64,000 bases of DNA from Boudabousia marimammalium (GTDB taxonomy: Bacteria; Actinomycetota; Actinomycetes; Actinomycetales; Actinomycetaceae), in NCBI RefSeq assembly GCF_001936115.1, contig NZ_MPDM01000003.1:124386-188385 (forward strand). Direction: 5' to 3'. Numbering within the stretch: the stretch's first letter is position 1; every line of letters starts with the position of its first letter. The position numbers were made by a program, and so were the translations under genes. Under the pieces are notes generated by a model that searched no databases, was not told the origin of the DNA, and worked only from the letters and a program-made list of their open reading frames with translations. Shown piece by piece: positions 1 through 6,293 of the stretch.

Positions 1-96
1 TACGACGCCACAGTCAGCGTGGAAGAGAAGCAGAAATTGCAGATTGATTCGATTCATCAAGTCGATACGCCCCAATGGGCGCAGGTAGTAGAGTAG
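1..96 (+). CDS. C-terminal end of a DUF881-like protein (partial)
   Basis: The first reading frame is open from the window edge to a TAG at 94-96 and gives 31 residues beginning YDATVSVEEKQKL. The pattern of a Tyr, a beta-strand with alternating Val, then a short polar tail resembles the C-terminus of DUF881 proteins, which lie upstream of garA in many actinobacteria. This is a weak match on a short fragment. It does not look like the end of GcvH, the other usual upstream neighbour of garA. The gap to garA is about 100 bases. Confidence 0.4.
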   Translation, partial: YDATVSVEEKQKLQIDSIHQVDTPQWAQVVE

Positions 97-198
97 AAAT
101 ACCGTTCTGAGTCTCATTTGAACGGAAAACACTGTAATATGATTCAGATAGTACATTAATAACCTGTGCACATGCACCAAAACGTATGAGAGGCACAA

Positions 199-651
199 AT
201 GAGTGAGAACGATACCTTCGATCCGACTTCAACTTCACTGTTCGGTACTGGTATCCATCCGCAGGCGGAGCCAGAAGAGGCACCTGCTGGCCCTTACCAG
301 CTTGGGGGAGATAACGCTGCCGCTGTTGCAGCTCTGCCGGCTGGCTCAGCTCTATTAATTGTGCGTAAAGGTCCCAACGTGGGTGCTAGATTCTTGCTTG
401 ATACTGCTTCGACTTCTGCGGGACGGCATGTATCTGCTGATATTTTCTTAGACGATGTGACTGTGTCTCGGCGCCACGCCGAATTCGTGCAGACCTCCAC
501 TGGTGGTTTTATGGTTCGTGATGCGGGATCGTTGAACGGCACCTATGTTAACCGCGAACGAGTGGAGCAAATCGATCTCCATGATGGTGATGAGGTTCAG
601 ATTGGTAAGTACAGGATGAGCTACCATCCCTCTCAGAAGGCCCTGCAATGA
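199..651 (+). CDS. garA: FHA-domain protein, GarA/OdhI type
   Basis: A 150-residue phosphothreonine-binding regulator. The forkhead-associated domain covers about residues 50-140 and shows AGRH, SRRHAEF and GSLNGTYVN, the motifs that hold phosphothreonine. Mycobacterial GarA and corynebacterial OdhI inhibit 2-oxoglutarate dehydrogenase and adjust glutamate metabolism unless a Ser/Thr kinase phosphorylates the N-terminal ETTSVF motif, which then folds onto the FHA domain. Here the N-terminus has TSTSLF at residues 10-15, so the second Thr of the motif (Thr12) is kept and the first is Ser. The ATG has a GAGAGG ribosome site 5 bases upstream. It overlaps the next gene by ATGA, so the two are co-translated. 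Confidence 0.9.
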   Translation: MSENDTFDPTSTSLFGTGIHPQAEPEEAPAGPYQLGGDNAAAVAALPAGSALLIVRKGPNVGARFLLDTASTSAGRHVSADIFLDDVTVSRRHAEFVQTSTGGFMVRDAGSLNGTYVNRERVEQIDLHDGDEVQIGKYRMSYHPSQKALQ

Positions 652-1397
652 CATTTTCGGCGCACAGACAAGAAATTCCTGGCGCCGAAGAACCTGAGCC
701 TTGGCCGCGCGGTGTAAGCCGCAAACCACTACTGAGCATTGGTCAGGTTGTCTCTCGGCTGGAACAAGAGTTCCCCGCAATTTCACTCTCCAAGGTTAGA
801 TTCCTCGAAGAACGCGGGATTGTTACGCCTTTCCGTACCGCCTCTATGTACCGAAAGTTTTCAGAGGCTGATATTGAAAGACTCCGTTTCTGTTTAACTG
901 CTCAGAGAGAGTCGTTCTTGCCTCTAGACCAGATTAAGGATCGGCTAGACAGGATGGATGCCGGCGAAGAGGTCGCTGTCGAACCTGTGGCTAGGGTAGT
1001 TGCCAGCGCGGGAGTACCAGTCCAACCTGTGGATGGTAGCGTAATCACGCTACGAGAGTTGGAAGACTATACCTCTGCTACAGACGAAGAATTAGAGACA
1101 CTGATTGATTGCGGTTTGATTCAACCTGACCAACGTGGGCGGTATCCTGCCTCTGCGGTGCGGGTAGTCCGGCAAGCTCTTGCTTTGCGGGCCGGGGGAG
1201 TGCCGCTCCGTTCCATGAAAATGATTGGAACTTTTGCTCATCGAATGAGCCATGCAGCTTTATCATCTTCAGTCGTTCAGAAGGGATCTTCTTCAGTAAT
1301 AGCTGAGCGACGTAGAGCGCAGTCCCAGGATATTGCAAGAGTAGCATCAGAGCTGGTTCAAGAAATTATGCGTGCGGATATCGACCGAGATCTATAA
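648..1397 (+). CDS. ftsR: MerR-family regulator, FtsR type
   Basis: A 249-residue MerR-type transcription factor. The winged HTH lies at about residues 25-95 (SIGQVVSRLEQEF, then SKVRFLEERGIVTP and YRKFSEADIERL). The rest is a long dimerisation and effector region without a metal-binding cysteine cluster. The order garA then this gene matches Rv1827-Rv1828 of M. tuberculosis. The C. glutamicum homologue FtsR activates ftsZ. The start codon overlaps the garA stop (ATGA). After the stop comes a MerR-like palindrome and the second MerR gene. The symbol rests on synteny and overall similarity. Confidence 0.8.
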   Translation: MTFSAHRQEIPGAEEPEPWPRGVSRKPLLSIGQVVSRLEQEFPAISLSKVRFLEERGIVTPFRTASMYRKFSEADIERLRFCLTAQRESFLPLDQIKDRLDRMDAGEEVAVEPVARVVASAGVPVQPVDGSVITLRELEDYTSATDEELETLIDCGLIQPDQRGRYPASAVRVVRQALALRAGGVPLRSMKMIGTFAHRMSHAALSSSVVQKGSSSVIAERRRAQSQDIARVASELVQEIMRADIDRDL

Positions 1398-1428
1398 TAA
1401 TAGGTAGAAAAGGTAACAATTAAGTCTC

Positions 1429-1446
1429 AACCTTAACTTTAAGGTT
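1429..1446. promoter_or_regulatory. Palindrome between two MerR genes, candidate MerR operator
   Basis: AACCTTAA, two bases (CT), then TTAAGGTT form a perfect 8-base inverted repeat in the 132-base gap between the two MerR genes. It lies between TTAAGT (1420-1425) and TTAAAT (1445-1450), which are 19 bases apart. MerR regulators typically act on promoters with 19-20 base spacers that carry such a dyad. A second possible -35, TTGACC, lies at 1466-1471. Binding by either neighbour is an inference. Confidence 0.55.
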
Positions 1447-1529
1447 AAATATTGAGTGTTGGTATTTGACCAATTCTCATTCAACTCTTACGTTAGACTT
1501 ATTGCTTATACCGACCCAAGGAGATTCCG

Positions 1530-2093
1530 GTGACGAATTCTGAGTTCAGCTCTGTTGTGGACAGCCCTCAAGGAATGCTGTTCGGCGACGCGCTAGCAGG
1601 AATTGATGAAACGACGGGGTTTCGTGGCCCAATTGCCTGTAAAGCTGTCGGAATCACCTATCGCCAGCTCGACTACTGGACTCGTTCAGGCCTAGTGGAG
1701 CCATCTGTTAGGGACTCCAGCGGCTCCGGAACACAACGTCTTTACTCCTTCCGCGACCTGCTTTTCCTTAAGGTGGTTAAGCGCCTGCTTGATTCTGGTG
1801 TTTCGTTGCAGCAGATTCGAGTCGCAGTTGGAGAGCTTCATAACCGCGGTATCCAAGATCTTGCCGGTATTACTTTGATGAGCGATGGAGCTTCAGTCTA
1901 CCTGTGCACTTCTGATGATGAGGTTATTGACCTAGTTCGCGGGGGACAGGGAGTATTTGGTATCGCGATTGGTCGAGTTTGGTCTGAGGTGGAGGGTACA
2001 CTTGCCCAGTTACCCGTAGAGCATATAGAAGAGCATCCCGCTATCGTGGACGAGCTTCAAGAGCGTCGCCGTGCGAAGCGGGATGCCTCCTAA
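1530..2093 (+). CDS. MerR-family transcriptional regulator (Rv1830-like)
   Basis: A 187-residue protein with a MerR HTH at about residues 33-105 (GITYRQLDYWTRSGLVEPS, SFRDLLFLKVVKRLL, VSLQQIRVAV). It corresponds in order and type to Rv1830, the second MerR gene after garA in mycobacteria, which has been linked to cell-division control. The GTG start is chosen because AAGGAG lies 6 bases upstream. The bifunctional nuclease gene that lies between the two MerR genes in M. tuberculosis (Rv1829) is absent here. The end is 16 bases from the stop of the convergent permease gene. Confidence 0.85.
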   Translation: MTNSEFSSVVDSPQGMLFGDALAGIDETTGFRGPIACKAVGITYRQLDYWTRSGLVEPSVRDSSGSGTQRLYSFRDLLFLKVVKRLLDSGVSLQQIRVAVGELHNRGIQDLAGITLMSDGASVYLCTSDDEVIDLVRGGQGVFGIAIGRVWSEVEGTLAQLPVEHIEEHPAIVDELQERRRAKRDAS

Positions 2094-2109
2094 GCGGATT
2101 TACTCAGGT

Positions 2110-4014
2110 TTAGTCCAGAGCGTCAAAACTCCGCACCCAAGAACTGCCGATCGGGTCAGCGTCAGCCATGATTTCTTCATAGCGGTCGGCTGTAATTGCG
2201 GCTATCTCATCTATCGAGGTAGAGAGCTCGATAGCTGGATCGTTTTCCATTCTCCGAGCCGCCCGTAGAGCCATTTCCTTGACCGAATCGGCTGTAGTCA
2301 AGAATACTACCAAGGGGTAGCCAAACTTGCGCTGATAGCTGTCGCAAAGTTCAATGATTTCTGTCTTCTGGGTCTCCGTAATATCGCCGAGGGCGAGGGA
2401 ACCACGATCTTTTGTGACTAGGGGTTCTTCAACTACCCGAGCACCAATCAAAGCCGCCAAGTCCGGGTATTCGCGGATCAAGGCTTCTTTTTCTTCAGTG
2501 GATGCGGAGGCGAGAGACTGCTGGACTCGCTGCAGTACATCGCGTGAATCGAGGAAAGAGCCGCCTTCTACCGCTCGCGCAACCGGCCAGGTGGCCTGAT
2601 TGATAAGGGGAGCCAGAGCAGCAACCGCGGCCGCGCGCGGCAGCTTGTTGAGCTCTTCAACCGTGACCGGAACGCCTTTAGAGTCGCGCACGATATTTTG
2701 CGAGCGCAAGGACGGAAGGTGGTTGAAGATAATGTTTAAGAAAATGGCTGCCAAAGAGCCAACGGTGATGCCGGAGGCGAAGAGGATTGTTGCCCAGTCG
2801 GGTAGTACGCCGGCAATGCCAGGACGCAAGGTGACTAGCATGGCTAGACCCAAAGAGGTGGAGACAATGACGGCATTGCGATCTTCACGCATATTCACTC
2901 GAGATAGTGTCTGGATACCGACAATCGCGACGTTGGCGAACATGGCAATAGAAGCGCCACCTAGCACTGCATGAGGAATGGAAGCGACAATGGCACCGGC
3001 CTTCGGGAGCAGTCCAAGAACAATCATGATGCCGCCGGCTGCTGCTACAACCCAGCGCGAATGAACGCGGGTAAGGCGAACTAAGCCGACATTCTGTGCG
3101 AAACAGGTGTAGGGGAAGGAATTTAGCACCCCGCCAAGTAGAGTGGAGAGACCGTCGGCGCGAAGCGCAGCCTTAATGTGTTCAGAAGTGATGCGTTCGC
3201 CTACGATCTCACCGGTGGCAAAGACATCGCCGGTTGTTTCCACCATGGTAATCAGCATTACGATAATCATGGAGATTGCACCCATTAGTGAGAACCTCGG
3301 GATGCCAAAATAGAAAGGCGTGGTCACGCCCACCCAGGCGGCTTCCTGAACTCCGCCGAAACTAGCATCGCCCATAAAGAAAGCTACGGTAGTGCCAATG
3401 ACGAGGCCGAGGAGCACAGTGATGGTAGACATAAAGCCTTTGAAGAACCGCTGAGCCAAAATAATAACTGCCAAAGTACCAAGAGCATAGGCAATATTCT
3501 TTGCGTCCGGAGCCAAATTTGGGTCAAATCCAGCGATATCGCCGGCTGACACAGAAATCAACGTGACGCCCATCACGGTGAGTACGGTGCCTGTTACTAC
3601 GGGCGGGAAAAACTTGATGAGACGGGCGAAGAACGGGGCTGCGAAGAAAGTGAATAAACCCGCAATAATAATTGAGCCGTAAATGTAGGGAAGTCCAGTA
3701 GTGCCGCCACCTGCGGCAAGCCCGATCGCGATAATCGGAGAGACAGCGGTGAAGGTGACGCCCTGGATCAACGGGAGGCGAACGCCGACCTTCCAAAAAC
3801 CGACTGACTGCAAGATAGTAGCGATACCGCAGGTGAAGAGATCGGCATTGATTAAGTGGATGGTCGTCGCAGTGTCTAAATCTAAAGCGCCAGCGATTAC
3901 TAGGGGGACAACGACAGCGCCAGCATAGAATGCGAGCACGTGTTGAAGAGAGAGAACCGTGAGTTTTCCGGCGGATGGGACTTGGTTTACAGAGGTAATA
4001 TTTGTCGCGCTCAC
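2110..4014 (-). CDS. NCS2 xanthine/uracil-type permease fused to an OHCU-decarboxylase-like domain
   Basis: A 634-residue fusion. Residues 1 to about 440 form a nucleobase-cation symporter-2 permease with about 14 membrane segments. The family signature QNVGLVRLTRV is present, closest to bacterial xanthine and urate carriers. Residues about 448-634 are soluble and follow the fold of OHCU decarboxylase (UraD), the third enzyme of urate breakdown, ending with FGYPL and ITADRY in the expected order. The catalytic His of the HP motif is Tyr516 (REYPDLA) and the catalytic Glu is Asp536 (TKDR). Arg611 is kept. The domain may therefore be weak, altered or non-catalytic. No uricase, hydrolase or allantoinase gene is near. 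The GTG start (SATNITS follows) has GGAAAGG upstream. An earlier in-frame ATG at 4137 lacks support. Confidence 0.85.
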   Translation of the reverse strand: MSATNITSVNQVPSAGKLTVLSLQHVLAFYAGAVVVPLVIAGALDLDTATTIHLINADLFTCGIATILQSVGFWKVGVRLPLIQGVTFTAVSPIIAIGLAAGGGTTGLPYIYGSIIIAGLFTFFAAPFFARLIKFFPPVVTGTVLTVMGVTLISVSAGDIAGFDPNLAPDAKNIAYALGTLAVIILAQRFFKGFMSTITVLLGLVIGTTVAFFMGDASFGGVQEAAWVGVTTPFYFGIPRFSLMGAISMIIVMLITMVETTGDVFATGEIVGERITSEHIKAALRADGLSTLLGGVLNSFPYTCFAQNVGLVRLTRVHSRWVVAAAGGIMIVLGLLPKAGAIVASIPHAVLGGASIAMFANVAIVGIQTLSRVNMREDRNAVIVSTSLGLAMLVTLRPGIAGVLPDWATILFASGITVGSLAAIFLNIIFNHLPSLRSQNIVRDSKGVPVTVEELNKLPRAAAVAALAPLINQATWPVARAVEGGSFLDSRDVLQRVQQSLASASTEEKEALIREYPDLAALIGARVVEEPLVTKDRGSLALGDITETQKTEIIELCDSYQRKFGYPLVVFLTTADSVKEMALRAARRMENDPAIELSTSIDEIAAITADRYEEIMADADPIGSSWVRSFDALD

Positions 4015-4176
4015 ATTGAGCCTTTCCAATCGTGGTGGGAAGAGACGTAAACAGTTTAAAGTAAGACAGCGGATGTGAGTAGGGTGGGGACACAGCAATT
4101 TGGTTACGATTTCGAGGAAGAGCAAGGTAGCGAACAAACCGACATATCTGACATAATGTATATTATCGGCAAACAG

Positions 4177-4202
4177 GGAATAGGTTTACTCAGCTTCTGG
4201 TT
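4177..4202 (+). promoter_or_regulatory. SigR-type promoter of rbpA
   Basis: GGAAT (4177-4181), exactly 18 bases, then GTT (4200-4202). This is the consensus of promoters read by the thiol-stress sigma factor SigR in Streptomyces, where rbpA is a known SigR target. It lies 51 bases upstream of the rbpA start on the correct strand. A short AT-rich inverted repeat (ATAAT, GTAT, ATTAT) lies upstream at 4153-4166. Confidence 0.7.
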
Positions 4203-4253
4203 ATACAAACTGATAGAATATAGCCTATTACCGGGTCAAATAAGGAGGACAAC

Positions 4254-4616
4254 TTGGCTGATAGAGTTTTGCGCGGCATGTCCATTGGGGCAAACAGTTT
4301 GGAATCCGAAAAAGGTGTTGTCTTTGTAGACCGCAAGAACGTTCGCTACGACTGCATCTGTGGTGATGAGTTCACTAAAGCATTAGCAGTTGAATCTGAG
4401 CCTCCCGCCACTTGGGAATGTGCCAAGTGTGGCGAGCAGGCCATTTTGGTAGGCACTGAGGAACCTGAAGATGAACCAACTACCAAACCGGTTCGGACCC
4501 ACTGGGATATGCTCTGTGAGCGCCGCACCCAAGAAGAACTTGAAGTCCTGCTTAACGAACAGCTGAAGCTCTTGCGTTCTGGTAAACTCCGCGCAGATAC
4601 GCGTTACCGGAACTGA
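4254..4616 (+). CDS. rbpA: RNA polymerase-binding protein RbpA
   Basis: A 120-residue actinobacterial RNA polymerase accessory protein that binds the principal sigma factor and stabilises the open complex. The N-terminus ADRVLRGMSIGANSLE matches the family tail. The core has CICG and CAKCG, the cysteines of the RbpA core domain. The basic linker and sigma-interaction helix follow (HWDMLCERRTQEELEVLL). A TTG start is chosen because AAGGAGG lies 5 bases upstream and because the conserved ADRVLRG follows it directly. An internal ATG would remove these residues. It is a single gene with its own SigR-type promoter and a hairpin terminator. Confidence 0.95.
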   Translation: MADRVLRGMSIGANSLESEKGVVFVDRKNVRYDCICGDEFTKALAVESEPPATWECAKCGEQAILVGTEEPEDEPTTKPVRTHWDMLCERRTQEELEVLLNEQLKLLRSGKLRADTRYRN

Positions 4617-4629
4617 TTAACAGCTCCTC

Positions 4630-4662
4630 TAATAGCCTCACCTTATCCGGCCGAGGCTATTA
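4630..4662. terminator. Convergent terminator between rbpA and lnt
   Basis: A perfect 10-base stem, TAATAGCCTC (4630-4639) with GAGGCTATTA (4653-4662), around a 13-base loop. It lies between two convergent genes. The T-tract is short on both strands, so termination strength is uncertain. Confidence 0.7.
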
Positions 4663-4667
4663 TTATG

Positions 4668-6293
4668 TCAGAAACCGTTTTTTCTGCTCCACACACCAGC
4701 AATCCAGCAAGCCAAACCCAATCCTACAATCAGCCAATATTGGATACCGGCGCTTTTCACAGCAAAGGTGAGATGTTGATAACGGCCCACATCCTCGGCC
4801 AAAAACCCGCTCCGGTTTAGCTCAGTCTGCCCTACTACCCTACCTGTGGCATCCACCACAGCCGAAATGCCGTTGATTGAAGCCTGCACGCCCCAGCGCT
4901 GTGACTCAATCGCACGCAAACGAAGAATCTGCAGCTGCTGATAGGAGTTATCCGAATTTAAGAATGAGGTGTTGTTGGTAGGCACATAGAGTAGCTCTCC
5001 CCCATCTTTCACACCTCGAGCCATATGACGTGCATAAGCGACCTCATAACAAAGCCCAACTGCTAAACGGACCTTGTTTTCGTCTAACGGAACGTCTAGT
5101 ATCGGCGCACCTTCACCCGGAATGACGTCAATAATATACTCCTGTAACTGCGGCGCCAAAACTAACGAAATGGATTTCAGCGGAATATACTCCCCGTAAG
5201 GAACCGGAATCTGCTTATCGTAGATGACAGACGCCCCGCCCTCTGGTGTGTCAATAGATCTACCCCCGCGCGAAATGAATATCTCATTCGCTCGAACCAA
5301 CACGTCCCCTTGACGATAATAACGGTTAGTACCGCCGACTACCGGAATATTTGTGCCCTCAGTTGCTCTTCGTAGTAGCTCCGCGGTCACCCCGTTAACC
5401 CGCGGATCGCGATCATAAGCGGTTTCACCCATCAGATAGAAGTCCAGCTTATCGCCGCGATCTAACGAGGCTTTGATTATCGTCATGGCATCCTTTGTAA
5501 CCTCACCAGGATTAGCAAAAGATCGCTGCCAAGGTGGCGCAACGCCGCCTTGAACTACACCAACGCGAAGGTGCTGAGCGGCTACCGGCGCAGCTGGACC
5601 AGGCAGAATAAATGAGGACAATAACAGCAAGGCGGACACAGCTACAGCGTTGAGTCGCCACAGTGATGCGGTGTCCCGCGTGAATAGGCGCGAGACCAGC
5701 CAAGACAGCAAGGCGATAACTATGCCAGTACCGACCTCTCCCAACCAATGAATCGCGAATGACCAAGGGCCATCAACACCGCCAACCGCGGTGGTGAGCC
5801 AGGCGAAACCAGAGAGTGGGAAGGAAGCGCGGATTTGCTCCCATCCGATCCACAAAAATGCATAGAGGAAAGGCTCCATCCAAGGTTTCAGCCGGTTTCG
5901 CCACAGTGCAGTAGCGCTCATCCCAAAGCCAACCAGCACAGCCTCAATACTAGTCAGTAAAAGCCAGACTGACACTAGTCCGACCGAATGTCCAACCCAC
6001 CACCAGAGAGTGCCACACCAAGCGAATACAAATAGCAGAGAAATCACAAAAACAGACTTCGCGCTTCGATTGCGAATAGCAGCGAAGTAGGCGGCTAGGC
6101 CAAGAACAGTAAAACTCCAATGCCCATAGGGACGGTACCCTAAACTCATTACCAAGCCGGCACCAAGCGTCCAATAGAATGCTGGCCAGCCTCTCAGGAG
6201 AATCGTATCTGGGGACATTGATACTATTTCTTTACCAAGAGTCTGTCTAGGGCGCAAGATCCGGCCGGTGCTAGACTTTACAGATTTGACCAT
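4668..6293 (-). CDS. lnt: Apolipoprotein N-acyltransferase
   Basis: A 541-residue membrane enzyme that adds the third acyl chain to the N-terminal cysteine of lipoproteins. The first 220 residues carry about six to seven hydrophobic segments. The C-terminal nitrilase-like domain has the catalytic triad: Glu290 (MGETAYD), Lys360 (YDKQIPVPYGEY) and Cys415 (GLCYEVAY). A final membrane helix lies at about 515-535. The ATG at 6293 overlaps the end of helY by 16 bases and has GGAG 7 bases upstream. An ATG at 6218 (MSPDTILL) is possible but has no clear ribosome site. No polyprenol-phosphate mannose synthase is fused or adjacent, unlike in mycobacteria. Confidence 0.92.
   Translation of the reverse strand: MVKSVKSSTGRILRPRQTLGKEIVSMSPDTILLRGWPAFYWTLGAGLVMSLGYRPYGHWSFTVLGLAAYFAAIRNRSAKSVFVISLLFVFAWCGTLWWWVGHSVGLVSVWLLLTSIEAVLVGFGMSATALWRNRLKPWMEPFLYAFLWIGWEQIRASFPLSGFAWLTTAVGGVDGPWSFAIHWLGEVGTGIVIALLSWLVSRLFTRDTASLWRLNAVAVSALLLLSSFILPGPAAPVAAQHLRVGVVQGGVAPPWQRSFANPGEVTKDAMTIIKASLDRGDKLDFYLMGETAYDRDPRVNGVTAELLRRATEGTNIPVVGGTNRYYRQGDVLVRANEIFISRGGRSIDTPEGGASVIYDKQIPVPYGEYIPLKSISLVLAPQLQEYIIDVIPGEGAPILDVPLDENKVRLAVGLCYEVAYARHMARGVKDGGELLYVPTNNTSFLNSDNSYQQLQILRLRAIESQRWGVQASINGISAVVDATGRVVGQTELNRSGFLAEDVGRYQHLTFAVKSAGIQYWLIVGLGLACWIAGVWSRKNGF

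Noticed and set aside
2354-2974. Two open frames on the plus strand within the permease gene
   Set aside because: They lie antisense to a well-supported gene, have low-complexity composition and match no family.
4015-4253. Purine riboswitch before the NCS2 permease
   Set aside because: The conserved loop-loop and junction bases of the purine aptamer are not found in either strand of the 239-base gap.
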